Assembly: GCA_947627835.1 (NCBI GenBank)
Contig: CANQXM010000060.1
Location: 1 to 7,145, forward strand
Source: an uncultured Bacilli bacterium
Lineage (GTDB): Bacteria > Bacillota_I > Bacilli_A > RF39 > UBA660
Reading direction: 5' to 3'
Length of the DNA stretch: 7,145 nucleotides
The position numbers were made by a program, and so were the translations under genes. Under the pieces are notes generated by a model. The model searched no databases, was not told the origin of the DNA, and was given only the letters and a program-made list of their open reading frames with translations. Below, piece by piece: positions 1 to 5,719 of the stretch; position 1 is the first letter of the stretch, and each line of letters begins with the position of its first letter.

Positions 1-136
1 TTGTAGCAGGACCCTGAGGTCCGGTTGGGCCAGTCGGACCAATCATTTGTCTTTGAGAACAACAACATCCTTGTGGTCCTGTGTACGAAGCAACAATTTG
101 AAGTGCTTTTTTATATGCACTGTTATTATTATTCAT
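1..136 (-). CDS. Collagen-like triplet-repeat protein, N-terminal 45 residues (partial, runs off left edge)
   Basis: The complement reads from an ATG at 136-134 preceded by a good Shine-Dalgarno (GAAAGGAG, plus-strand 143-150) about seven bases away. The 45 visible residues have an Asn-rich start (MNNNNSAYKK), a helical leader, GPQG, three consecutive cysteines and then MIGPTGPTGPQGPAT, the beginning of Gly-X-Y collagen triplets. Bacterial proteins with a short leader followed by GPT/GPQ triplets are surface or exosporium fibre proteins (the BclA type in Bacillus); the IGPTGPTGP stretch recalls such proteins. There is no hydrophobic signal peptide in the visible part, which suits self-assembly on a spore or other surface rather than Sec export. 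The CCC cluster might give disulfide cross-links. The collagen codons are GC-richer than the surroundings, as Gly and Pro codons force. The length and C-terminal domain are not visible, so the exact role is uncertain. Confidence 0.85.
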   Translation of the reverse strand, partial: MNNNNSAYKKALQIVASYTGPQGCCCSQRQMIGPTGPTGPQGPAT

Positions 137-155
137 GATTTTCTCCTTTCTACTT

Positions 156-184
156 TAACATATGAAGAAGTAAAAATTGCGTAT
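156..184 (-). promoter_or_regulatory. Possible sigma-E/sigma-K type promoter for the collagen-like gene
   Basis: On the complement, CATATGTTA (156-164) matches the mother-cell sigma -10 pattern CATANNNTA. ATA lies 17 bases upstream (182-184), as in sigma-E promoters. The start site would fall near 148, giving a very short leader that carries the Shine-Dalgarno. I see no good sigma-A promoter in the gap to the upstream gene. The motifs are short and AT-rich, so a chance match is possible. Confidence 0.3.
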
Positions 185-206
185 GTGGAAATGACTATTT
201 CACATG

Positions 207-235
207 AAAAAAGACTTCATGGGGAAGTCTTCTTT
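207..235 (-). terminator. Rho-independent terminator of the 501-aa/96-aa operon
   Basis: On the complement, AAGACTT (225-231) pairs perfectly with AAGTCTT (211-217) around the loop CCCCATG. The stem extends by a G-U and A-U pairs into a run of six T. The stop codon of the 96-residue gene (217-219) lies inside the hairpin, so the last codons are part of the terminator. Confidence 0.8.
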
Positions 236-507
236 AAATTATTTAGTTCTTGTTCAATTTTTTGAATGTTTTTTAAAAGAAAATCGACATCATATTTATT
301 GGTATTATTTCTTTTATTTAAACGATTGTTAATTAGTGATTGCTGGGATGCATAGGTTACTATGTATTGACCTAATAGCATTAACCAGTTTCCAATTGAA
401 TTTTGTTCATTAATATCTAATTCTTCTGTTAAGATAGCTCCAATGACAAAAGCAGATAGAGAATAGATATTTGGATCGATATCTGGAGGAAAATTATGTG
501 ACAACAT
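217..507 (-). CDS. Conserved-looking 96-residue hypothetical protein, second gene of the operon
   Basis: I do not recognise this family. The protein is small and mainly helical. Residues 10-55 hold two moderately hydrophobic helices (SLSAFVIGAIL and SIGNWLMLLGQYIV) that look like a packed cytoplasmic helical fold rather than membrane spans. A basic Asn-rich hinge follows (60-70), then a short amphipathic or coiled-coil tail (DVDFLLKNIQKIEQEL). It starts 25 bases after the stop of the 501-residue gene and ends in a terminator, so the two are surely one transcript and may work together. AAGGAGGG (511-518) lies only about two bases before the ATG. The next codon, TTG, is five bases from this site and may be the true start, which would shorten the protein by one residue. 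The intact frame, strong binding site and dedicated terminator support a real gene. Confidence 0.8.
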   Translation of the reverse strand: MLSHNFPPDIDPNIYSLSAFVIGAILTEELDINEQNSIGNWLMLLGQYIVTYASQQSLINNRLNKRNNTNKYDVDFLLKNIQKIEQELNNLKKTSP

Positions 508-532
508 ATCCCTCCTTATCGAATTTTATGCT

Positions 533-2038
533 TTATTTTACGGCTTTAGACATTGTGCCGTCTGGATCATTTAGGTTGATAATGTCTGCACCTTTTAATG
601 AATTTAAGGTGGTTGTAATTTCAGAAATTTTTTGTCTTACAGCAACATATTGTGGATTATTCATTAATTGTTTTTCTGCATATTTGATAAGTGTTTCTTT
701 ACTAATTAGCGTTAACGCATAAATTTGCGTATTATCTTTGTTTTGTTCATATTGTTTTAATTTTTCGTTGATTTCTTTTAAACTTGGAATGATTTGTTCT
801 TCCATTTTTTGTTTGTATTCTAGTAATTTATTTAACTGTCTTTTTAGAAGTTCTGTTTCATTTTCTTTGTTTAACATTGTAACGGCTTCTGGTCCAATAT
901 GATCGGTTGGTTTGGTATTTTGAATGCTATGATATCTTTGAACGCTTGCATTATGAACAATGCGGTTTACTTTAACGTTACCAACTGGAATAAAATCAAG
1001 TTCCTTTTGGATTGGTTCTAAAGCTGGACGAAGAACATTTTCGGTGTTTTGAGGAGGCATTTGGTTTATTTGTTCTTCTGGTTTTACGAAATTGATGATG
1101 TTCTCTGGTTTCGGTTGTGATTCTACATTTGTAGAACTTATTATGTTTTGAGGTTCTATTGGAACGGATGTATTTATTGGATTTCTATTTTGGGGTGCTA
1201 CTTGTGGGTTTGCGTTTCCGGTTACTAAATTTACACTTTGAGGAGTTATTTGTGGTTCTTGGATAACTGGATTCATTGGTTGTATTTCTGGACTTCCCTG
1301 ATTTATATTTGGGGTTTCTGGTTGCATCGTTTGCATTTCTGGTTGATTATTTTCTGCTACTGGCATTTTTTCTAGTTTTTCTTCAGATAATTCTTTGATT
1401 TTTTCATCTAACATCGTAGGGATTTGCGGATTTTGAAGAATGTCGAAATAGCCTTTTTTTCTAATTGGATCACTTAGTACTTCATAGTAGTGATTAATTT
1501 GGTCGATTAAACTATTTTTTTCACTGGCATTTAATGTGTAAGCTACATTTTCTTTTTCTTCGCGTTTTTGATTTAATTCTGCAAGTGTAAAATCTTTTGG
1601 AAGTTCAAAAAAGGCGAGTAAGTCAATGATTCCAGATTCGTTTGTAAAAGTATTTGGGTTTAAACGATTTTTATAAGTGGTAAGATATGCTTTTAAAAGT
1701 TGTTTACTTCCTAAAATATATTCGCCTTTCATATAAGCTTTTTTCATTTGTTGAAGATTTTTTAATTGAGCTTCATATTGTTTTTTGCTATTGTCATCTA
1801 TTTCTTGACTTAATGTATTATTGATGGAAGTAATGTTGGCATTTAAATTTTGAGACATCGCTGCAAGGTCATTTATAAACTTTGCTAATTTTTCTTCATC
1901 GCATAAATCTGCAATTGAACAGTTTAAAATGGTTGGAAGATCAATTAACTTTCTGTTTTCATCAAAAATTGTATATTCTGCTGTATTTGAATTTTGGAAT
2001 TTTTTATATAATTTACTAAATTGTTCAAATATTCCCAT
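533..2038 (-). CDS. 501-residue protein with HPD-less J-like domain, Pro/Gln-rich linker and C-terminal coiled coil
   Basis: No signal peptide or membrane span is visible, so it is probably cytoplasmic. Residues 1-130 are helical and charged (coiled-coil-like around 50-110). Residues 137-201 resemble a DnaJ J domain: a first segment ending in FFELPKDFTLAELN (compare YEVLGV..DAS..EIK), and a near-perfect helix III/IV motif YYEVLSDPIRKKGYFDIL (compare YEVLSDPEKRAAYD). The catalytic HPD tripeptide is absent, replaced by AYTLNASEK, so it should not stimulate Hsp70 ATPase in the usual way. Residues about 225-345 form a low-complexity linker rich in Pro, Gln, Asn and Glu. Residues 392-434 look like a coiled coil, followed by a helical C-terminal region. 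The start is the first ATG after a clear promoter, but its Shine-Dalgarno is weak (AGGGAT). It is the first gene of an operon with the 96-residue protein. The J-like assignment is by eye, the function is unknown, and a scaffold or adaptor role is only a guess. Confidence 0.85.
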   Translation of the reverse strand: MGIFEQFSKLYKKFQNSNTAEYTIFDENRKLIDLPTILNCSIADLCDEEKLAKFINDLAAMSQNLNANITSINNTLSQEIDDNSKKQYEAQLKNLQQMKKAYMKGEYILGSKQLLKAYLTTYKNRLNPNTFTNESGIIDLLAFFELPKDFTLAELNQKREEKENVAYTLNASEKNSLIDQINHYYEVLSDPIRKKGYFDILQNPQIPTMLDEKIKELSEEKLEKMPVAENNQPEMQTMQPETPNINQGSPEIQPMNPVIQEPQITPQSVNLVTGNANPQVAPQNRNPINTSVPIEPQNIISSTNVESQPKPENIINFVKPEEQINQMPPQNTENVLRPALEPIQKELDFIPVGNVKVNRIVHNASVQRYHSIQNTKPTDHIGPEAVTMLNKENETELLKRQLNKLLEYKQKMEEQIIPSLKEINEKLKQYEQNKDNTQIYALTLISKETLIKYAEKQLMNNPQYVAVRQKISEITTTLNSLKGADIINLNDPDGTMSKAVK

Positions 2039-2058
2039 GTGTAATCCCTATCTTTCTA

Positions 2059-2073
2059 CCATAATCATTATAA
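2059..2073. promoter_or_regulatory. Partial Fur-box-like palindrome between feoA and the 501-aa gene
   Basis: The core ATAATCATTAT is a perfect 5-1-5 palindrome and fits the Fur 7-1-7 consensus TGATAATNATTATCA at 11 of 14 defined positions. It covers the -10 box of the minus-strand promoter, whose TATAAT supplies half the match, and lies 83 bases before feoA. A role in iron control is inferred from the neighbouring iron importer only. Confidence 0.25.
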
Positions 2074-2094
2074 CATAATCCCATTAAATGACAA
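2067..2094 (-). promoter_or_regulatory. Sigma-A promoter of the 501-aa/96-aa operon
   Basis: On the complement, TTGTCA (2089-2094) and a perfect TATAAT (2067-2072) are separated by 16 bases, and TG one base before the -10 box makes it an extended -10. Transcription would start near 2060, leaving a leader of about 22 bases. Confidence 0.8.
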
Positions 2095-2155
2095 TGAGTT
2101 TTATGCACCCCTTTTTTTAGCAATCATATATTACATTAGAAAAGTAGGGGATTTT

Positions 2156-2383
2156 ATGTTGCTTTCGGATTTGAAAGAAGGACAAGTCGCGACAATTTTA
2201 CAAGTTTCTTGTGATGATTCGTTGAAACAACGATTATATGATTTAGGATTTTTGCCAGGTCATGCAATAGGTTGCCTTTTAGAAGGACCTTTTCATAGTC
2301 CAATTTTATATTTGGTTAACGGAGCTATGATTGCTCTTCGAAAGCGAGATGCAATGCTTATCGAGGTGGATTATGAAGCGTAG
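2156..2383 (+). CDS. feoA: FeoA, ferrous iron transport accessory protein
   Basis: This 75-residue protein is a single SH3-like FeoA domain of normal length. It opens with LSDLKEGQ and has the typical RLYDLGFLPG segment (compare RLxxLGFxPG) and a C-terminal IALRKRDAMLIEV strand pair (compare IALRxxxAxxIxV). FeoA is a small cytoplasmic partner of the FeoB iron channel and is thought to modulate its activity or GTPase. The ATG follows TAGGGGAT at a normal distance of about six bases. The stop codon lies 11 bases inside feoB, so the two genes are translationally coupled. It is transcribed divergently from the 501-residue gene. I could not find a convincing sigma-A promoter in the 117-base gap on this strand. 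A partial Fur-like palindrome in the gap could mean iron repression, which would suit the family. Confidence 0.95.
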   Translation: MLLSDLKEGQVATILQVSCDDSLKQRLYDLGFLPGHAIGCLLEGPFHSPILYLVNGAMIALRKRDAMLIEVDYEA

Positions 2384-4379
2384 AAAAATAGCTTTAATTG
2401 GCAATCCCAATGTAGGGAAGAGTACCATTTTTAATACTTTAACAAAAAATCATCAACATACTGGCAATTGGTCTGGAAAAACGGTTACGTATGCTTATGG
2501 AGAATGTATGTATGAAGATACTTTACTGCAGATTTATGATTTACCTGGAACGATTTCTTTACATGCACATTCTTATGAAGAAGAGGTTGCTCGAGATTTT
2601 ATTTGTTATGAAGATTATGATGTTGCGGTAGTTGTGTGTGATGCAAGTTTATTAGAACGAAATTTTTCTTTGGTTTTACAAATTTTAGAAGTTCAACCGA
2701 ATGTAGTGGTTTGTATTAATTTGATGGATGAAGCTCGAAAAAAAGGGATTCAGATTGATTTTGATCAATTACAAAAACGTCTTCATGTTCCGGTTATTGG
2801 AACTTCTGCACGCAATAAAGAAGGCTTGTTGGAGTTAAAAAAGGCAATGGCAGTGGCAAATTGTAAGACGTTTTATTCCTTTTTTTATCCAAAATATATT
2901 GAAGATTGCATTTCTGTTATTTCTAAAAATTTACCATACAGCCGCTATTCTAAACGTTTTTTAGCTTTACAATTAATGAAAAATGATGATATTTTTACTC
3001 ATTTATCTTGGTTAAAAAAAGAAGAACTGCAAAATCTTTTGGTCGTGCCAAGACATGTTTTTCAAATGGAAACCATTGCTACTACAATTAGTGAAGAAAC
3101 GAAAAGCATTGTTCACAGTGCAATTTCTTATCCGAAAAAAAGTAAGAAACAATTTTCTTTTGATAAGTTCTTAAGTCGCAAAATTACTGGAATTCCAATG
3201 ATGCTCTTGATGTTATTTGGCATTTTGTTTTTAACAATTTATTTTTCTAATATTCCTAGCGAGTGGTTGTTTCAATTTTTTGGAAATTTAGAGAATCCTT
3301 TCTTTCAATTTTTATCTTTTCTTCATTTGCCCGTTTGGCTTTGTGAAATGTTTGTTTATGGAATGTATCGAACACTTACTTGGGTTATTTCGGTTATGTT
3401 ACCACCGATGGCTATTTTTTTTCCATTGTTTACAATTTTAGAAGATTTGGGTTTATTACCAAGAATTGCTTTTAATTTGGATTATCCTTTTGAAAAATGT
3501 CACGCTTGTGGAAAGCAAGCACTTACGATGTGTATGGGACTTGGATGCAATGCCGTTGGTGTTATGGGAGCACGAATTATTGATAGTAAACGAGAACGTT
3601 TTTTAGCAATTTTGACAAATTCTTTTCTTCCATGCAATGGGCGATTTCCTACACTTATTAGTATGATTACGATGTTTATGGTAGGTTTATCTAGCGGTTT
3701 GGTTAGCAGTATCTTTTCTTCTTTTATTTTAACGCTTGTCATTTTACTTGGTATTTTGATGACGTTTTTGGTTTCTTATCTTTTATCCAGAACGCTTTTA
3801 AAGGGGTATCCAACACATTTTACTTTGGAATTGCCTATGTATCGTAGACCCAAAGTCTTGCAAGTAATTATTCGTTCTATTTTTGATCGGACTTTATTTG
3901 TTTTAGGACGTGCTGTGTTGGTCGCTGCTCCAGCGGGAATTGTTATCTGGATTTTTGCAAATGTCAAAATTGGAAATGTGACGATGATTCAGTTTTTGTC
4001 TTCTTTCTTGGAACCCATTGGTGTTTTCCTTGGATTAGATGGCATGATTCTCTTAGCGTTTTTGTTAGGATTTCCAGCAAATGAAATTGTTCTTCCTATT
4101 TTGATGCTTGGTTATTTATCTTTAGGAAGTATGCAGGATTTTCAAGATTTGGCTTTTATGCGAGAGGTCTTTCTTGCTCATGGTTGGACTAGTTGGACGG
4201 CAGTTGCCTTTTTAGTTTTGTGTCTTTTTCATTTTCCATGTTCTACGACGGTTTTAACTATAAAAAAAGAAACACATTCTTGGAAGTGGGCGCTTTTTGC
4301 TATTTTTCTTCCTACTTGTATTGGTATTTTATTGTGTCTCTTTCTGCAGTTTTTTCACTTTTTATGGCTCCTTTTTTAA
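2373..4379 (+). CDS. feoB: FeoB, GTPase-coupled ferrous iron transporter
   Basis: FeoB imports Fe2+ across the cytoplasmic membrane. The 668-residue protein has an N-terminal G domain: G1 GNPNVGKST (10-18), the switch I region GNWSGKTV (31-38), G3 DLPG (56-59), G4 NLMD (116-119) and G5 TSARN (144-148). A helical GDI-like spacer follows to about 265. The membrane part starts near residue 273 and has two gate segments with the family cysteines: CHACGKQALTMCMGLGCN (C376, C379, C387, C392) and PCNGRFP (420-426). The CxxCGKQALTM..GLGCN..PCNGRFP version is one I associate with Clostridia-like FeoBs. Start choice: the ATG at 2373 lies just before the G1 strand, has GAGGTGG upstream and overlaps feoA by 11 bases; an in-frame ATG at 2331 would add 14 residues lying wholly inside feoA and is unlikely. 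No feoC follows, and no clear terminator is visible. The 3' end overlaps the convergent methyltransferase gene by 18 bases. Confidence 0.96.
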   Translation: MKRRKIALIGNPNVGKSTIFNTLTKNHQHTGNWSGKTVTYAYGECMYEDTLLQIYDLPGTISLHAHSYEEEVARDFICYEDYDVAVVVCDASLLERNFSLVLQILEVQPNVVVCINLMDEARKKGIQIDFDQLQKRLHVPVIGTSARNKEGLLELKKAMAVANCKTFYSFFYPKYIEDCISVISKNLPYSRYSKRFLALQLMKNDDIFTHLSWLKKEELQNLLVVPRHVFQMETIATTISEETKSIVHSAISYPKKSKKQFSFDKFLSRKITGIPMMLLMLFGILFLTIYFSNIPSEWLFQFFGNLENPFFQFLSFLHLPVWLCEMFVYGMYRTLTWVISVMLPPMAIFFPLFTILEDLGLLPRIAFNLDYPFEKCHACGKQALTMCMGLGCNAVGVMGARIIDSKRERFLAILTNSFLPCNGRFPTLISMITMFMVGLSSGLVSSIFSSFILTLVILLGILMTFLVSYLLSRTLLKGYPTHFTLELPMYRRPKVLQVIIRSIFDRTLFVLGRAVLVAAPAGIVIWIFANVKIGNVTMIQFLSSFLEPIGVFLGLDGMILLAFLLGFPANEIVLPILMLGYLSLGSMQDFQDLAFMREVFLAHGWTSWTAVAFLVLCLFHFPCSTTVLTIKKETHSWKWALFAIFLPTCIGILLCLFLQFFHFLWLLF

Positions 4380-5267
4380 GCAAGCAATAAAAAATCCTTC
4401 AAATTGTTCATCTGGGCAGATGGTAATGGTATTGTTAAGTTGATTTTTCAGGGTAGGAATACTCGCATCTAATTGAATAGGTAAGAGGGTAATCGGGTAT
4501 TCCTTTTGAATGCTTTTAATGATTTCTTCATTTTCATAGGAAAGAATCGAACAGGTAGAGTATATCATGGTATGGTTTGGTTTTAGCAAGCGAATGGCTT
4601 TTCTTAAAAGTTTTTTCTGAACTTCTATGAAATGTGATTTTTGCTTTTCTTCCCACATATTGGTTTGATTTTTCCAAGTAGAGATGGTGCCACTTCCAGA
4701 ACATGGAGCATCTAAAAGAATTTTATCAAATGAAAAATTATCATCTAATAAAGTGGCATCAGTTTTTAAAATGGTAGTGCAAGTTACACCTTGTTTTTCG
4801 ATATTGTATTTTAAGCGTTCTAAGCGAATCTGATTTTTTTCACAAGTAGTAATTTGTGCTTTATTATTGGTTTGCATAGCAATTTGTGTTGTTTTACTTC
4901 CAGGGGCTGCTGTCATGTCTAGTATTTGTTCATGTTCTTGTGGATTTAATAAAAGAACCGGGATCATTGAGGATAGACTTTGCAAATAGATTTTTCCTTC
5001 TTTAAAAATTGCAAGTTCAGTTAATTCTTTACTGGTTTTGTTTAAGATGATGAGTGCATTTTCATACCAAGGTACTTCTTTATATAAAATGTGATTTTGA
5101 TTTAGAATTTCTTCAATTTCTTTTTTGGTTGTTTTTAAAGTATTAATTCGAAGAGAAGGCTTTCTTTTAGCAAGATATCCCTTGGCTATTTTTTCTAGCG
5201 TTTCTAAGTCAAATTGGCTTTCTAGAATTTCTTTTAATTCGGTTGGCAAATTTAATTGTTTCCACAT
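4362..5267 (-). CDS. RsmB/RsmF (NOL1/NOP2/Sun) family RNA cytosine-C5 methyltransferase
   Basis: This 301-residue cytoplasmic enzyme should transfer a methyl group from S-adenosylmethionine to C5 of a cytosine in rRNA or tRNA. Residues 1-95 form the family's N-terminal region (LRINTLK at 39-45; compare RxNTLK). The Rossmann methyltransferase core follows: SAM-binding MTAAPGSKTTQIA (118-130), motif IV DAPCSGSGT with C189, and motif VI YSTCS with the nucleophile-position C239. It ends with EGFFIACLKK, the usual last strand. RsmF proteins are often 430-480 residues with extra C-terminal domains; this short form keeps only the catalytic core, so the target (16S rRNA or tRNA) cannot be fixed. AGGAG lies 11-12 bases before the ATG, a slightly long spacing. 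Other ATGs between them are out of frame. It has its own promoter and converges with feoB. No terminator is visible at its 3' end. Confidence 0.93.
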   Translation of the reverse strand: MWKQLNLPTELKEILESQFDLETLEKIAKGYLAKRKPSLRINTLKTTKKEIEEILNQNHILYKEVPWYENALIILNKTSKELTELAIFKEGKIYLQSLSSMIPVLLLNPQEHEQILDMTAAPGSKTTQIAMQTNNKAQITTCEKNQIRLERLKYNIEKQGVTCTTILKTDATLLDDNFSFDKILLDAPCSGSGTISTWKNQTNMWEEKQKSHFIEVQKKLLRKAIRLLKPNHTMIYSTCSILSYENEEIIKSIQKEYPITLLPIQLDASIPTLKNQLNNTITICPDEQFEGFFIACLKKEP

Positions 5268-5328
5268 CCATTCGTCATCTCCTATATTTTTTGGATCATT
5301 TTATTATGATGAGTTTCCTTTGGCCTTT

Positions 5329-5357
5329 ATTTTACAATATTCTTGGCATTTTTTCAA
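5329..5357 (-). promoter_or_regulatory. Sigma-A promoter of the RNA methyltransferase gene
   Basis: On the complement, TTGAAA (5352-5357) and TAAAAT (5329-5334) are exactly 17 bases apart. The expected start near 5322 gives a leader of about 55 bases. Its -35 box lies inside the spacer of the oppositely directed tRNA promoter. Confidence 0.75.
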
Positions 5358-5371
5358 AAATATGATAATAT
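5343..5371 (+). promoter_or_regulatory. Promoter of tRNA-Thr
   Basis: TTGGCA (5343-5348) and TAATAT (5366-5371) are separated by 17 bases, with TGA directly before the -10 box making it an extended -10. The start would be about 5378, four bases before the mature tRNA end, as usual for single tRNA genes. Confidence 0.7.
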
Positions 5372-5381
5372 CATTTTAGAT

Positions 5382-5455
5382 GCCGATTTAGTACAGTGGT
5401 AGTACAGATGCATGGTAAGCATCAGAGGGCAGTTCAATTCTGCCAATCGGCACCA
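5382..5455 (+). tRNA. tRNA-Thr (anticodon GGT), CCA encoded
   Basis: The 74 bases fold as a full cloverleaf: acceptor GCCGATT/AATCGGC, D stem GTAC/GTAC with a seven-base loop AGTGGTA, anticodon stem GATGC/GCATC with loop ATGGTAA (anticodon GGT at 5414-5416, T33 present), variable loop AGAG, T stem GGCAG/CTGCC with loop TTCAATT, discriminator A and encoded CCA (5453-5455). It should read ACC and ACT codons. Oddities are a short D loop, a self-complementary D stem, and a four-base variable loop that puts G where C48 normally pairs with G15. It has its own promoter and terminator. Its 3' end is the apparent insertion point for the array that follows. Confidence 0.92.
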
Positions 5456-5457
5456 GA
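5449..5457 (+). repeat. Core direct repeat GGCACCAGA, copy 1 (tRNA-Thr 3' end)
   Basis: The last seven bases of the tRNA plus GA are repeated exactly at 6236-6244 and 6937-6945. Downstream, GGCACCAGAT continues with AGATACCAAACTCGG; copy 2 has TGATAGGAAACTTTG, giving 20 of 25 identical bases between copies 1 and 2 from the core onward. Confidence 0.7.
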
Positions 5458-5465
5458 TAGATACC

Positions 5466-5505
5466 AAACTCGGACTTTTCAATCAACTTGATTAGTTCGA
5501 GTTTT
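5466..5505 (+). terminator. Rho-independent terminator after tRNA-Thr (first cassette left end)
   Basis: AAACTCGGAC (5466-5475) pairs with GTTCGAGTTT (5495-5504) with one G-U pair. An inner stem AATC/GATT closes the loop, and T residues end the 3' arm. It begins only 11 bases after the CCA end. It lies beyond the repeated core, so it would belong to the inserted DNA rather than to the original tRNA locus. Confidence 0.75.
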
Positions 5506-5548
5506 AAAATGATTAAATTTATGTTAAAATATTTTATGGAAGAATTGA

Positions 5549-5593
5549 TATATTTGTCAATTTAGAAAACACACTTGTATATTGACAAATATA
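5549..5593. repeat. 13-bp perfect inverted repeat upstream of the GNAT gene, containing 34-bp repeat B copy 1
   Basis: TATATTTGTCAAT (5549-5561) is the exact reverse complement of ATTGACAAATATA (5581-5593), with 19 bases between. The inner 5554-5587 stretch recurs at 6317-6350 with 30 of 34 identical bases. The right arm contains a consensus TTGACA (5582-5587), but no -10 box sits at a normal distance: TATAAT is 20 bases away and TAATTA is 16. It may be a protein binding or recombination site, or the remnant of a terminator-containing end. Confidence 0.65.
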
Positions 5594-5665
5594 ATATAGT
5601 TTTTAATTATAATAAAAAATCTATTTATACTTCTAAGTGTTATGAAAGGGTAATTAAAGATTTTT

Positions 5666-5719
5666 ATGGAATCAAAGTATAATTTAACTTATGTCAAACT
5701 TGATAAAAAAAATGGTTGA
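5666..5719 (+). pseudogene. Frameshifted 5' end of the GNAT gene (out-of-frame N-terminal fragment)
   Basis: An ATG at 5666 reads MESKYNLTYVKLDKKNG and then stops at TGA 5717-5719. These residues look like the missing first strand of the GNAT fold. The frame runs through A8 (5705-5712). With one A fewer it would continue directly as ...KLDKK-MVDIAFDIQKS, giving a 181-residue protein. The fragment is therefore best read as the true start of the acetyltransferase gene, separated by a one-base insertion, by an assembly error, or by slippage used in expression. The Shine-Dalgarno is poor (AAAGGG about 16 bases upstream). Confidence 0.6.

Noticed and set aside
2108..2150. CCCCT ... AGGGG pairing in the feoA leader that could hide the Shine-Dalgarno
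   Set aside because: Only five pairs with a long AT-rich loop, and it is not known whether the transcript begins upstream of it.
2331..2372. Upstream ATG adding 14 residues to FeoB
   Set aside because: The extension lies wholly inside feoA and has no ribosome binding site. The ATG at 2373 directly precedes the G1 motif and has GAGGTGG upstream.
3500..3967. Open frames antisense to feoB (3500-3742 and 3776-3967)
   Set aside because: They have no ribosome binding sites or recognisable domains and lie opposite conserved FeoB membrane sequence.
5381..5381. tRNA start one base earlier (TGCCGAT/ATCGGCA acceptor)
   Set aside because: It leaves an unpaired base before the acceptor arm and no discriminator before CCA. 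GCCGATT/AATCGGC with discriminator A is correct.
5582..5610. Perfect -35 TTGACA before TATAAT as a GNAT promoter
   Set aside because: The spacer is 20 bases, too long for sigma-A. TTGACA is part of the inverted repeat, so the promoter of this gene remains unassigned.
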